Assembly: GCA_013289695.1 (NCBI GenBank)
Contig: JABCZK010000006.1
Location: 62,001 to 126,000 of the forward strand
Length of the DNA stretch: 64,000 bases
Direction: 5' to 3'
Origin: Acidobacteriota bacterium
GTDB taxonomy: Bacteria; Acidobacteriota; Terriglobia; Acidiferrales; UBA7541
The notes beneath the pieces are model-generated. The model saw only the letters and a list, made by a program, of their open reading frames with translations, did no database searches and had not been told where the DNA came from. Position 1 is the stretch's first letter. Every line of letters starts with the position of its first letter. Below are positions 9,282 through 18,761 of the stretch, piece by piece. A program made the position numbers and the translations under genes.

Positions 9282-10684
9282 GCGACGCCATCGCCAAAAC
9301 CGCGCCGGAATCCGGCAGCGCCGCCGTGCAGCGTTGCATTGTGCCGGCTTGCGCCGCGGCGTTCGGCATCCGCGAACAGATTTACGTCTGCCCGCGTTGC
9401 GGTGGCCCGTTGGAAATCGAAATCCCGCTTGCGCTGCTGAAATCCGGCGCGGATCTCCGCGAACGCTGGCAAGCGCGCGCTGCTTCGCACGATCCGCGCG
9501 ACCGCAGCGGCGTGTGGCGTTACCGCGAATTGCTTCCGTTTGATGGCGACGCGCCGGTCGTTACGCTCTTCGAGGGCAACACGCCGCTGTACGACGCACC
9601 ACGCTCCGCAAAATATGCCGGCCTCACAGCGCTGCGCTTGAAACATCAGGGCTGCAATCCCACCGCGTCTTTCAAAGACACGGGAATGACGACGGCCGTC
9701 ACGCAGGCGAAATTGCTCGGCGCGCGCACCGTAGTCTGCGCGAGCACCGGGAACACAGCCGCGAGCCTGGCCGCCTATGCCGCGCGCGCGGAGCTGCAAT
9801 GCGCGATTCTGTTGCCGCAGGGCCAGATCAGCCCCGCGAAGCTCGCGCAGAGCATGGATTACGGTGCCGTCGTTTGCGAAATCGCCGGAAATTTCGACGA
9901 TTGCATGAGGCTGATTTCAGAGCTGGCCGACGTGCCGTCCATCTACATCGCGAACTCCATCAATCCTTTTCGCATCGAAGGGCAGAAGACCGTGGCCTTC
10001 GAGCTTCTCGCACAGTGCGACTGGCGCGTGCCCGACCATGTGGTAGTTCCCGGCGGAAACATGGGCAATAGTTCGGCGCTCGGCAAAGGTTTCGACGAAA
10101 TGCTGCGCTTCGGACTAATCGATCGCCTGCCCAAGATCAGCATCGTCCAGGCAGAAGGCTCCGCTCCGCTCGCGCATTTGTTTGCCGCCCTCCCCGCATC
10201 GGAAATCGTGGCGGACGCAGCGCTTCCGGACGAGGTCGCGCCCGTCGCGGACCCTCGCACGCTCGCCACTGCCATAAAAATTGGCGCTCCGGTTTCCTGG
10301 AAGAAAGCATTGCGCGCTGTCCTGCACACGCACGGAAACATTATTACCGTCAGCGAACAGGAAATCGCCGACGCCAAAGCCATCATCGGCCGCGATGGCA
10401 TCGGCTGCGAGCCGGCATCGGCAACAACCGTCGCGGGGATCCGGAAACTGGTGGTTGCCGGAAAAATTCACACAGGCGAATCCGTGGTCGCGGTTTTGAC
10501 CGGCCACGTCCTGAAAGATCCCGACTACGTGAGCCATTATCACCGCGGCACTCTTGCATTTGAAACCGTGACGGAACAAGGAGCTGCGCAGTCCGTGCCA
10601 ATCGTCGGCGCTTTTCGCAATGCGCCCGAAAAAGTTGCCGCCAACAAGGCAGCAATTCTCAAAAGTCTGGAGAGCCGCCGCTAG
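9278..10684 (+). CDS. thrC: threonine synthase
   Basis: Pyridoxal-phosphate enzyme of 468 residues converting O-phosphohomoserine to threonine. The PLP lysine is Lys133 in NPTASFKDTGM, followed by CASTGNTAASLAAYAA, which binds the cofactor phosphate. The N-terminus has four cysteines (20, 25, 38, 41) in a CxxxxC...CPRC arrangement, a rubredoxin-like or zinc-ribbon element also seen in some archaeal-type threonine synthases. ATG overlaps the lysC TGA by four bases, so the genes are translationally coupled. thrB follows after 66 bases, completing a lysC-thrC-thrB operon. Confidence 0.93.
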   Translation: MSDAIAKTAPESGSAAVQRCIVPACAAAFGIREQIYVCPRCGGPLEIEIPLALLKSGADLRERWQARAASHDPRDRSGVWRYRELLPFDGDAPVVTLFEGNTPLYDAPRSAKYAGLTALRLKHQGCNPTASFKDTGMTTAVTQAKLLGARTVVCASTGNTAASLAAYAARAELQCAILLPQGQISPAKLAQSMDYGAVVCEIAGNFDDCMRLISELADVPSIYIANSINPFRIEGQKTVAFELLAQCDWRVPDHVVVPGGNMGNSSALGKGFDEMLRFGLIDRLPKISIVQAEGSAPLAHLFAALPASEIVADAALPDEVAPVADPRTLATAIKIGAPVSWKKALRAVLHTHGNIITVSEQEIADAKAIIGRDGIGCEPASATTVAGIRKLVVAGKIHTGESVVAVLTGHVLKDPDYVSHYHRGTLAFETVTEQGAAQSVPIVGAFRNAPEKVAANKAAILKSLESRR

Positions 10685-10750
10685 AGCCGTCGAGTCTCGG
10701 CAGAAAACGAACGACCGATTGAGATTTCCCGAGAGATCGCAAAAGCATCC

Positions 10751-11704
10751 ATGAAAAAGTCCAAGCCACGCTCCTACGAAGTGCGCGTCCCCGCATCCAG
10801 CGCCAATCTCGGCGCGGGCTTCGATTGCTTCGGTCTCGCACTCGAGCTATTTCTCACGGTGCGCGCGACCGTGCAGTCCGGCCCGAGCGCTGGTAGCGAA
10901 GCCCGCACTCGTGGCGTTGATGGCAGCGAGTCCCTACCGAGCGCGCCGGGAGAAAATCTGATTTTGCGCGCTATGCAGCACGCGGCAGAACGCCACGGCC
11001 TGCAATTGCCGCCCGTTCATCTCGCGGTGCAGAATCAAATTCCAATTGCCGGAGGACTGGGCAGCAGCGCCGCGGCCATCGTCGCCGGCACCGCGCTGGG
11101 CTTTGCGGTCTGCGGGAAAAAACTGACAGAAGAAAACGCGCTGCGCCTCGCCGCTGAAATGGAACAACACACGGACAATGTTGGGGCCGCGCTGCTCGGG
11201 GAACTGGTTGTCTCGTTTGTTGGCGCCGATGGCAACGTCATCGCGCTGCGTAAAAACTGGCCGAAGCAAATCAGGGTCGTCGCAGTGACGCCGAAAATGA
11301 CGCTGCAGACAGCCGCTTCGCGCGCGGCCTTGCCGCAAGCAGTCGAACACGCCGCCGCCGTGCACAATCTCCAGCGCTCCGCGCTATTTCTCGCAGCGTT
11401 GGATGACCAGCGCCACGATCTGTTGTGGGACGCCATGCAAGATCGCCTGCATCAATCCTATCGCCAGGCGCTGATCCCCGGCCTTGCGGAAGTCCTTGCA
11501 ATCCCGCGCATCCCCGGCCTTCTGGGCGTCGCTCTCAGCGGCGCCGGGCCAACCGTGATCGCACTCGCTACCAGGAATTTCGCGCAAATCGGGAAAGCGA
11601 TCGCCGGCCACTTCGAACGGAAGGGCCTGTCCTCGACGGTCCGCAATCTAGCTGTAGCTCAAGAGGGAATTCGCGTAGACGGAAAGCGGCTCACAAAAAG
11701 ATAG
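10751..11704 (+). CDS. thrB: homoserine kinase
   Basis: GHMP-family kinase of 317 residues that makes O-phosphohomoserine for ThrC. The ATP-binding loop PIAGGLGSSAAA is at residues 98-109. The N-terminal VPASSANLGAGFDCFGLAL is diagnostic for homoserine kinase and LSGAGPTVIAL forms the C-terminal GHMP motif. Residues about 47-63 form a short insertion rich in Ser and Arg, of no evident function. Last gene of the threonine operon; a hairpin follows immediately. Confidence 0.93.
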   Translation: MKKSKPRSYEVRVPASSANLGAGFDCFGLALELFLTVRATVQSGPSAGSEARTRGVDGSESLPSAPGENLILRAMQHAAERHGLQLPPVHLAVQNQIPIAGGLGSSAAAIVAGTALGFAVCGKKLTEENALRLAAEMEQHTDNVGAALLGELVVSFVGADGNVIALRKNWPKQIRVVAVTPKMTLQTAASRAALPQAVEHAAAVHNLQRSALFLAALDDQRHDLLWDAMQDRLHQSYRQALIPGLAEVLAIPRIPGLLGVALSGAGPTVIALATRNFAQIGKAIAGHFERKGLSSTVRNLAVAQEGIRVDGKRLTKR

Positions 11705-11737
11705 TCTGCGCCGGTTTGCCATGCAGCCCGGCGCAGA
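11705..11737. terminator. bidirectional hairpin between convergent thrB and lactate permease genes
   Basis: Perfect 10-base-pair stem, TCTGCGCCGG (11705-11714) with CCGGCGCAGA (11728-11737), and a 13-base loop. It fills the gap between two converging genes. There is no clear T-run on either side, so Rho-independent activity is likely but not certain. Confidence 0.6.
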
Positions 11738-11743
11738 GCAGGA

Positions 11744-13513
11744 TCACTTCACAAACGTCAAACCGTGCGGCACAAAGTGCGGAAACACGTACGCATACAG
11801 CATCACAATCACGCCCACGATCGAACCCAGCGCAATCGAATGCCAAAACACAAATCGAAAGATGATTCCTTCGTTCCCCACTTGTTCGGTTGCTGACGTA
11901 GCAATCGTGATGGACTGCGCGTCCACCATTTTCCCCATCACACCGCCCGCGCTATTCGCCGCGCACATCAAAATCGGATCAATGCCCAATTGTTGTGAAG
12001 TGATGCGCTGCAAACTGCCGAACAGCGCGTTCGAAGAAGTATCGCTTCCGGTCAACGCCACGCCCAGCCATCCCAGAAACGTTCCGAAAAACGGATAGAG
12101 CCATCCGGTGCGCGTGAACGCCAGCCCCAGTACCGCATCCAGCCCGGAATAGCGCGTCACGTATCCCAAACCAAGCATGAACGAAATCGCGATCATCGCC
12201 AGCCGCATGCGCACCAGCGTCCGCCAAAATATTTTCATCAACCGCAACGGCCCCACACCCAGCAAGAATCCGGAGGCAATCGCAGCCAGGAAGCAGCCGC
12301 TGCCCGTCGCCGATAACCAATTGAAATCATAACGCGCCTGTTCCGGGGTGGGCTTGCTCACCACCGGCGCCGCGCGCGTGATGGCGTTGTGCAGATACGG
12401 CCAATTCCATCCGGGGTTGCCCGGCCGCACCTTGCCGTCCGCTTGCAGCACAATGAAGGAGGGTGTGGTGGCCTTGTTCATCGCCAGTTTTACCGAGGGC
12501 AGCCCCCACGCCAAAACGAATACCGACAAAACGGCGAACGGCATCCACGCCTTCGCCACCGTCCCGAAAGGATATTTGCGCGGCGTGACATATCCATCGA
12601 ATTCCTTCGCCTTCCACTCACCGCCCATATCGTCGGCAACTTGTCCAACCACCTCCACGGGTTTCGCGTCTTCCCGGTCGTAGTCGAATCGCCAGATTTG
12701 TTTTGGCTTCCAAAAATGCAGGAACAGCACGGTGCACAGAATGGATACCACGCCCGCCGCGATGTCCACCAGGTTGCTGTCACGATAGTTCGACCAAAGA
12801 TACTGCGTGCCCGCGAAAGAAATCCCCACCACCAGAATCGCGGGCAACACTTCAAAAGTTTCCGACCAGCCCACCATCGTGCGCACCAGCCAGAACGGCA
12901 CGATCACCGCCGTAAACGGCAGAATGCGCCCGATCATCGCGCTCAGATCCGATTCCGGCAATCCCGTCACCGCCGCCAACGCGTGTACCGGAGTTCCGAT
13001 GGCGCCCCACGCCACCGGCGCGGTGTTCGCGATCAAGTTCAACGCCGCGGCATGAAATGGCCGGAAACCCAGCCCGATCATAAACGCGCCCGCGATCGCC
13101 ACAGGCGCGCCGAACCCCGCCGCTCCTTCGATGAATGAGCCAAAGCAAAATGCCACCAGCAGCACCTGCAGCCTGCGGTCCGGCGTGATTCCCGCGATCG
13201 ATTCCTTCATGATCTCGAATTGCCCGGTCTCGACCGAAATGTCGTAGAGATAGACCGCCGCCAGGACAATCCACGCAATCTTCAGAATCCCGTACGCCAC
13301 GCCGTAGGCAAAAGCAGACGCCGCCAGCAGCACCGGCATTTTGAAAACCAACGTCGCTAGCATCATCGCCGTAAACGCGCCCGCAATCGCGCACCAATGA
13401 GGCTTCACTTTCAGCCCGGCCAGAAGAGTGAAGAGCACCAGGATCGGAAGAGCTGCGATCAGCGTCGATACCCACCAGATCCCGGCGGGATCATAAACTT
13501 GCGTCCAACTCAT
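11744..13513 (-). CDS. lctP: L-lactate permease (LctP family)
   Basis: Polytopic membrane protein of 589 residues with about 12-14 hydrophobic segments. It matches the LctP lactate/glycolate-proton symporter family through GSFIEGAAGFGAPVAI, NTAPVAWGAIGTP and the C-terminal NALFGSLQ...CAANSAGGVMGKM. It imports lactate across the inner membrane. A roughly 100-residue soluble loop (about 280-400) is longer than in Escherichia coli LctP. No lactate dehydrogenase or lldR-type regulator is adjacent. Convergent with thrB. Confidence 0.9.
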   Translation of the reverse strand: MSWTQVYDPAGIWWVSTLIAALPILVLFTLLAGLKVKPHWCAIAGAFTAMMLATLVFKMPVLLAASAFAYGVAYGILKIAWIVLAAVYLYDISVETGQFEIMKESIAGITPDRRLQVLLVAFCFGSFIEGAAGFGAPVAIAGAFMIGLGFRPFHAAALNLIANTAPVAWGAIGTPVHALAAVTGLPESDLSAMIGRILPFTAVIVPFWLVRTMVGWSETFEVLPAILVVGISFAGTQYLWSNYRDSNLVDIAAGVVSILCTVLFLHFWKPKQIWRFDYDREDAKPVEVVGQVADDMGGEWKAKEFDGYVTPRKYPFGTVAKAWMPFAVLSVFVLAWGLPSVKLAMNKATTPSFIVLQADGKVRPGNPGWNWPYLHNAITRAAPVVSKPTPEQARYDFNWLSATGSGCFLAAIASGFLLGVGPLRLMKIFWRTLVRMRLAMIAISFMLGLGYVTRYSGLDAVLGLAFTRTGWLYPFFGTFLGWLGVALTGSDTSSNALFGSLQRITSQQLGIDPILMCAANSAGGVMGKMVDAQSITIATSATEQVGNEGIIFRFVFWHSIALGSIVGVIVMLYAYVFPHFVPHGLTFVK

Positions 13514-13651
13514 TCCAGCCCCCTAGGAGCAGCACGAGTTCGTTACCAGACCCGACTTGGTGGAGGTTCCATATCCCGACTCCAAAATTTTGTCAAGAAA
13601 TGGAATTGAGATATGGACGGAAACAACCTGCGAGGCAAAGACCGCGGAAAG

Positions 13652-14503
13652 TTACGCGCGAGCCTTTCTTTTCAACAGCCAAACGCACGCACAACCTGCC
13701 ATGAGGGTCAGAATGCCGGAAGGTTCTGGGGTGCTGATTGCCGGAGGTGGCAGCCGGCCCGTGGGTATTCCCGGAGAGGACGGCATCCCGCCGATTGGGA
13801 AAAGCGGCGGAACGATCGGTATGAAGATGGATCCAGCCGGCTGCTGCGGCACCACGATTGTAGTCGTGGGCGGCGGGCCGATCGGTAATTCAGACGAAGA
13901 CTCAACAGCAGCCAAGAGCCCTCCATCCGCCGGAATCTCCATTGCTTCCGGCGAAGGCTCATTGCTTAGCACCGGCCCCACCGGAGCCTCCGAAATACGG
14001 TTTCCGCAGCGAGTTCTCGCCATGTGCTCGCCGTCGGTTACCACTGTCTCTCCCGCGGGCAGGTTCAGCCTGTTCTTCGTCCAGAAAATCCGGGTGCCCA
14101 CGCGATAGGAGACGAACACCGCGCGCGCTTCTTCCAACCGCGCTACCCGCACCGCACGCAGATCAAATTCCGAATAGTGCTGGGCCACCACTTCGTCATG
14201 CGCCACAGCTTTCAGCAATTCGACCGAATTCCTTACTCCGCCGGGGATCACCGAATAGGGATAAAGGATGCGGTCCGTTTTGCCCAATTCCGGAGTTGGC
14301 GCGAGCCAATCCGTATCGGTCGGAACTTGTTTGGAGTCTGCGGAGACGTTCCCAGCGGTAGAAGTACGAGGTGCGTAGCCGTGGTTGTAAGGAACTGCAA
14401 CCGATAGCAGTACGCTTTCCAGAAACAGGACTGCCAACGCGCCCAAGCGACGGCGCTCAATTTTTTTGGCGAATTTCGCCGCGATCGTCCAGGCCTTCCC
14501 CAT
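13652..14503 (-). CDS. PEP-CTERM sorting domain-containing protein
   Basis: Hypothetical exported protein of 283 residues. The N-terminus has a basic start and a hydrophobic segment (about 20-36) acting as signal or anchor. The C-terminus has STPEPSGILTLMAG, then a short hydrophobic stretch and KRKARA, which is the PEP-CTERM tripartite tail recognised by exosortase. The middle (about 195-255) is rich in Pro, Gly and Ser. No other domain was recognised. No exosortase or extracellular polysaccharide genes lie in the window, so the sorting partner must be elsewhere. ATG at 14503, with AGGGGA very close upstream. Confidence 0.7.
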   Translation of the reverse strand: MGKAWTIAAKFAKKIERRRLGALAVLFLESVLLSVAVPYNHGYAPRTSTAGNVSADSKQVPTDTDWLAPTPELGKTDRILYPYSVIPGGVRNSVELLKAVAHDEVVAQHYSEFDLRAVRVARLEEARAVFVSYRVGTRIFWTKNRLNLPAGETVVTDGEHMARTRCGNRISEAPVGPVLSNEPSPEAMEIPADGGLLAAVESSSELPIGPPPTTTIVVPQQPAGSIFIPIVPPLFPIGGMPSSPGIPTGRLPPPAISTPEPSGILTLMAGCACVWLLKRKARA

Positions 14504-14826
14504 TTCCCCTTTTTACGGTCCGGCAATCCCCATTGAGAATCGTCTTCCCTGTAGTCCCAGTACGCAATCCCCGTGCCAACCAAGCCACTGCGAGCCGCCG
14601 CAGCAGGCCTTTTCGTGGCTGCGAACTCGATGTAAACAAAGGGGAAGTGCTTTAAACGGCGTAGATTTACCACAGGGGGCAGCCGCTTAGGGGTATCTTG
14701 AGAAGTAAGTTTCCTGTTAATGGTACTAAAGTTCTAGAGGCGGTACGCGGGTGTGACGCGGCTTTGTCCTTGGATTACTAAGATCGCGGCCCGGGTGGCG
14801 TATTTCCCAAAAGGCAATTGTGACGC
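14504..14826. other. intergenic region with no recognised gene
   Basis: About 320 bases between two minus-strand genes. Short open frames exist on both strands but none has a good ribosome site or familiar composition. It probably holds the promoter of the PEP-CTERM gene. Confidence 0.3.
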
Positions 14827-15003
14827 TCAGCCCTCTGATTTGGAAGGATGTTCCCGCGAGCCTGCTGCTGGTCCCAGCGCCACTTCGTCCTTGGCATGCT
14901 TCCACATGGCAAGGCCAAATCCCAAAAAGGGTCCGAGTAGCACGACCAAAAACGCCAATAAGAAAAGCACTAGAAACAGAAGAACAATCACAATTGCTGG
15001 CAT
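14827..15003 (-). CDS. small single-pass membrane protein (58 residues)
   Basis: Found by reading the minus strand. ATG at 15003 is preceded by a near-perfect GGGAGGAG ribosome site with 5 bases spacing. The product begins MPAIVIVLLFLVLFLLAF, giving one long transmembrane helix (about residues 3-23), a GPFLGFGLAMWKHA turn, and a polar C-terminus ending KSEG. Residue choice (hydrophobic run with codons varied at third positions) and the ribosome site argue for a real gene. Family unknown. It may form a unit with the PEP-CTERM gene 320 bases downstream on the same strand. Confidence 0.65.
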   Translation of the reverse strand: MPAIVIVLLFLVLFLLAFLVVLLGPFLGFGLAMWKHAKDEVALGPAAGSREHPSKSEG

Positions 15004-15466
15004 TGCTTCTCCTCCCTCCCACCCGGGAGCCGAGTTCTCCTTGCCCCTGACTCAACAAATGACGCCACAAAACGCGAGCTCATCTGTTTAGATGCTACGA
15101 ACAACACCGCGGGGTACAGAAAGTTAGTGGTGCTTCCGAGATTTTTTGAGTGAACGCGGCGCCCAACCTTCTTTCGCGCGCGCGGCCACGCCTTGCTCTA
15201 ACATGCGAGCTGCCATTTTGGTCTCGCCATCTCGCGGTGCCACCAACGAGAACCTCTGGGGCCACGCTCGCCCACCGCATCGCAACATCCATGAAATCAA
15301 TTTCTTCCGTCGCCGTAACCAGATTGCCAACCAATCCGTCCAAGGCTAGGTACCTCGATTCGCTTTGAATCTCTCTGGCTTCGCTGCGAATCTGTTTACA
15401 TGTGCCGCAACCCTCGACGTTCAGCTATGGGTTCAGGCGTGCGATACTGATCTTCCCCCACGCGGG
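15004..15466. other. intergenic region, possible decayed minus-strand gene
   Basis: Minus-strand frames at 15343-15223 (reading EEIDFMDVAMRWASVAPEV) and then, one frame over, at 15233-15124 (reading KMAARMLEQGVAARAKEGW to a stop) look more protein-like than background and could be one gene broken by a frameshift. No family recognised. The rest shows nothing. Confidence 0.2.
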
Positions 15467-15489
15467 TCCGTAAATCTCCGAATTACGGA
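15467..15489. promoter_or_regulatory. inverted repeat upstream of the RND operon
   Basis: TCCGTAA (15467-15473) and TTACGGA (15483-15489) form a perfect 7-base inverted repeat with a 9-base spacer. A second overlapping palindrome is CTCCG/CGGAG. It lies about 40 bases before the RND pump start and could be a repressor operator. No regulator gene is adjacent. Confidence 0.35.
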
Positions 15490-15528
15490 GGTGCCGTACT
15501 TGCGGGGCATTTTGGGAGCCATTTATCG

Positions 15529-18500
15529 ATGTGGATTGTTCGACTCGCGTTACGACGACCCTATACGTTCGTCGTAACGTCTATCTTGCTGTTGATTCTG
15601 GGACCGGTAGCAATTCTGCGCACGCCCACGGATATTTTCCCGAACATTGATATTCCGGTCGTCAGCGTTCTCTGGAACTACACCGGTCTTTCGCCGGAGG
15701 AAATGTCCAACCGCATCGTCTTTCAGTACGAGCGCGTGCTGACCACCACCGTCAACAACATCGAGCACATCGAATCGCAATCCCTCAATGGAATTGCCGT
15801 CGTCAAGATCTTTTTTCATCCCGGAGTGAATATAGGCAACGCTGTGGCGCAAGTGACAGCGGTTTCGCAAACCCTTTTGCGTCAGCTTCCCCCGGGAACC
15901 ACTCCTCCGCTCATCATTCAATACAACGCCTCGAGCGTGCCCATTTTGCAGCTTGCGCTCTCCGGCGAAGGGCTCTCAGAGCAGCAACTGGGCGACATCG
16001 GCCTGAATTTCGTACGCACCGGACTCGTCAGCGTGCCCGGCGCAGCAATTCCGTACCCTTACGGCGGCAAGCAGCGCCAGGTTCAGGTTGACCTCGATAC
16101 CGCAGCGCTGCAATCGAAAGGCCTTTCGCCGAACGATGTCGTCAACGCCATCAACCTTCAGAACCTGATTCTGCCCGCCGGCACCGCGAAAATTGGCACG
16201 TTCGAATACGAAGTGGATATGAACGGTGCGCCGCAAACCGTGCCGGAATTGAACGACCTCCCCATCAAAACCGTGGGGACTTCGACCATCTATATCCGCG
16301 ACGTGGCCAACGTGCGCGATGGCTTTCCGCCGCAAACCAATATCGTCCGCGTCAACGGCCAGCGCTCCGCGTTGATGACCATCCTGAAATCCGGCGACGC
16401 TTCCACGCTGGACATCATCTCCAGCGTCAAAGCGCTGCTTCCTACGATCAAAGCGTCCTTACCGCCCGCTCTGGTCATCAATCCGCTTTCCGATCAGTCC
16501 ATCTTCGTGAAGGCCTCTATCGTCGGCGTGGTTCGCGAAGCCATCATCGCCGCGTGCCTCACGGGCTTCATGATCCTGGTTTTCCTGGGGAGCTGGCGCA
16601 GCACGCTGATCATCGCCGTTTCGATTCCGCTCTCGATCCTCACCTCGCTGATCGTTCTCAGCGCGCTTGGCGAGACCATCAACATCATGACGCTCGGCGG
16701 CCTTGCCTTAGCCGTCGGTATCCTGGTGGACGATGCCACGGTGGAAATCGAAAACATCAATCGCAACATTGATCAGGGTAAAGAAATCGTGCAGGCCATT
16801 CTGGACGGCGCATCGCAAATCGCCGTGCCAGCCCTGGTGTCCACGCTCGCCATTTGCATCGTGTTCGTACCCATGTTTTTTCTTTCGGGCGTCGCGCGCT
16901 ATCTTTTCGTTCCGCTGGCGGAAGCGGTCTGCTTCGCCATGCTGGCCTCTTACCTGCTCTCCCGAACTTTGGTGCCCACCATGGCCAAATATTTACTGGA
17001 GGCGCGCACCGAAGAAGACCCAAACGCGCCGGCCCAAGCCTCTTCCAATCCTTTTGTGCGCGTGCAACAGCAGTTCGAAGTTCATTTCGACGGCCTGCGC
17101 GATCGCTACCATCGCTTGCTGGAACGCTGCATACACCATCGCGTGATCTTCGCCATCTGTTTTCTGGCTTTTTGTGTGCTCTCTTTTGCGCTGTTGCCGT
17201 TGCTCGGCCAGGATTTTTTCCCCGAAGTGGATAGTGGTGAATTCAAGCTGCACATGCGCGCCCCCACCGGCACGCGCATCGAAGAAACCGCCGCGCTTTG
17301 CGACCAGGTGGAAGCTGTCATCCGCAAACAAATACCGCAGTCCGAATTGGTCAGCCTGATTGACAACATCGGCCTGCCCTACAGCAGCATCAATCTTTCT
17401 TACAGCAATTCCGCGCCGATCGGCACCGGCGACGCCGATATTCTCGCCGAGCTTTCCAAGGATCATCATCCGACCGCCAAATACGTCCACGATCTGCGCA
17501 TCGAGCTCGCCCAGGACTTTCCCGGCGTCACTTTTTATTTCTTGCCTGCGGACATCGTCAGCCAGATTCTGAATTTCGGCCTTCCCGCTCCCATTGATAT
17601 TCAAGTCCTGGGACGGGATCTCGCGGCCAACCGGGTGTTCGCGGACAACTTGCTCAACCGGCTGAAATTCGTGCCCGGCACCGTAGACCTCCGTATTCAA
17701 CAGGCCTTCGACCAGCCCAAATTGCACATCGAAGTGGACCGCACCAAGGCTCAGCAGATCGGCTACTCGGCGCGCGATGTCGCCAACAACGTACTGATTT
17801 CGCTCAGCGGCAGTTTTCAGACGACGCCCAACTACTGGCTCGACCTGCGCACGGGAGTGAGCTACAGCATCGCCGCGCAAACGCCACAATACCGCGTGGA
17901 TACTTTGCAGGATCTGCAGAATATTCCCGTCACCGGCCCCGGCACGCCGCAATCCGAAATTATGGCCAGCGTGGCCTCCTTCAGCCGCGGCGCGGAGTTG
18001 GGCGTAGCGTCGCACTACAACATCATGCCGGTGATTGACATCTACGGCGCCGTGCAAGGCCGCGATTTGGGCGGCCTCGCGCGCGAAATCGAGCCGATCA
18101 TCAATGCCAGCAAAAAGGATCTGCCCCGCGGCTCGCAAATCATCGTGCGCGGGCAGATTCTCACCATGGCCTCGTCCTTCTCCGGATTGCTTTGGGGCTT
18201 GGCTTTTTCCATCGTTTTGGTTTATCTACTTATCGTCGTGAATTTTCAATCCTGGCTCGATCCCTTTATCATTCTTATGGCGCTGCCTGCCGCGCTCGCC
18301 GGAATCGTCTGGTTTCTTTTTATCACGCGCACCACCGTCAGCGTCCCGGCATTGACCGGCGCGATCATGTGCATGGGCGTGGCCACCGCGAATAGCATTC
18401 TGGTGGTTAGCTTCTCGAAGGAACGGCTCGGAGAAGGAAAGACGGCCGCCGAAGCCGCTTCGGAATCCGGATTCACGCGGTTTCGTCCCGTGCTCATGAC

Positions 18501-18711
18501 CGCTCTTGCGATGATCATCGGCATGTTGCCGATGTCTCTGGGCTTGGGCGAGGGCGGCGAACAGAACGCCCCGCTGGGCCGTGCCGTGATTGGCGGCCTG
18601 ATGTTCGCTACTGTCGCAACCCTGTTTTTTGTGCCGGTAACATTTAGTATCGTGCATGGTGCGCGCGAGAAGAAAGCAGCCGCCGCGCAGCATGAATTGC
18701 CGCTTGAGTGA
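15529..18711 (+). CDS. RND efflux transporter, inner-membrane pump subunit
   Basis: AcrB/HAE-1 type pump of 1060 residues with the usual duplicated layout: helix 1 at about 10-28, a large periplasmic loop, a helix bundle around 335-540, a second periplasmic loop, and a final helix bundle around 870-1035. The TM4 proton-relay pair is present as Asp401-Asp402 in LVDDATVEIENIN. This fits proton-driven drug or solvent export rather than a metal (HME) pump. Starts with ATG; the stop overlaps the next frame. With the following adaptor and outer-membrane factor it forms a complete tripartite system. Substrate unknown. Confidence 0.92.
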   Translation: MWIVRLALRRPYTFVVTSILLLILGPVAILRTPTDIFPNIDIPVVSVLWNYTGLSPEEMSNRIVFQYERVLTTTVNNIEHIESQSLNGIAVVKIFFHPGVNIGNAVAQVTAVSQTLLRQLPPGTTPPLIIQYNASSVPILQLALSGEGLSEQQLGDIGLNFVRTGLVSVPGAAIPYPYGGKQRQVQVDLDTAALQSKGLSPNDVVNAINLQNLILPAGTAKIGTFEYEVDMNGAPQTVPELNDLPIKTVGTSTIYIRDVANVRDGFPPQTNIVRVNGQRSALMTILKSGDASTLDIISSVKALLPTIKASLPPALVINPLSDQSIFVKASIVGVVREAIIAACLTGFMILVFLGSWRSTLIIAVSIPLSILTSLIVLSALGETINIMTLGGLALAVGILVDDATVEIENINRNIDQGKEIVQAILDGASQIAVPALVSTLAICIVFVPMFFLSGVARYLFVPLAEAVCFAMLASYLLSRTLVPTMAKYLLEARTEEDPNAPAQASSNPFVRVQQQFEVHFDGLRDRYHRLLERCIHHRVIFAICFLAFCVLSFALLPLLGQDFFPEVDSGEFKLHMRAPTGTRIEETAALCDQVEAVIRKQIPQSELVSLIDNIGLPYSSINLSYSNSAPIGTGDADILAELSKDHHPTAKYVHDLRIELAQDFPGVTFYFLPADIVSQILNFGLPAPIDIQVLGRDLAANRVFADNLLNRLKFVPGTVDLRIQQAFDQPKLHIEVDRTKAQQIGYSARDVANNVLISLSGSFQTTPNYWLDLRTGVSYSIAAQTPQYRVDTLQDLQNIPVTGPGTPQSEIMASVASFSRGAELGVASHYNIMPVIDIYGAVQGRDLGGLAREIEPIINASKKDLPRGSQIIVRGQILTMASSFSGLLWGLAFSIVLVYLLIVVNFQSWLDPFIILMALPAALAGIVWFLFITRTTVSVPALTGAIMCMGVATANSILVVSFSKERLGEGKTAAEAASESGFTRFRPVLMTALAMIIGMLPMSLGLGEGGEQNAPLGRAVIGGLMFATVATLFFVPVTFSIVHGAREKKAAAAQHELPLE

Positions 18712-18761
18712 CCGAACGCCCATGTTCACAAGATCGCGAAGCGAAAGTTCAAGAGGACGCA

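Noticed and set aside
16993..18138. 381-codon minus-strand frame inside the RND pump gene
   Set aside because: Opposite strand of a well-supported gene; no ribosome site, no domain.
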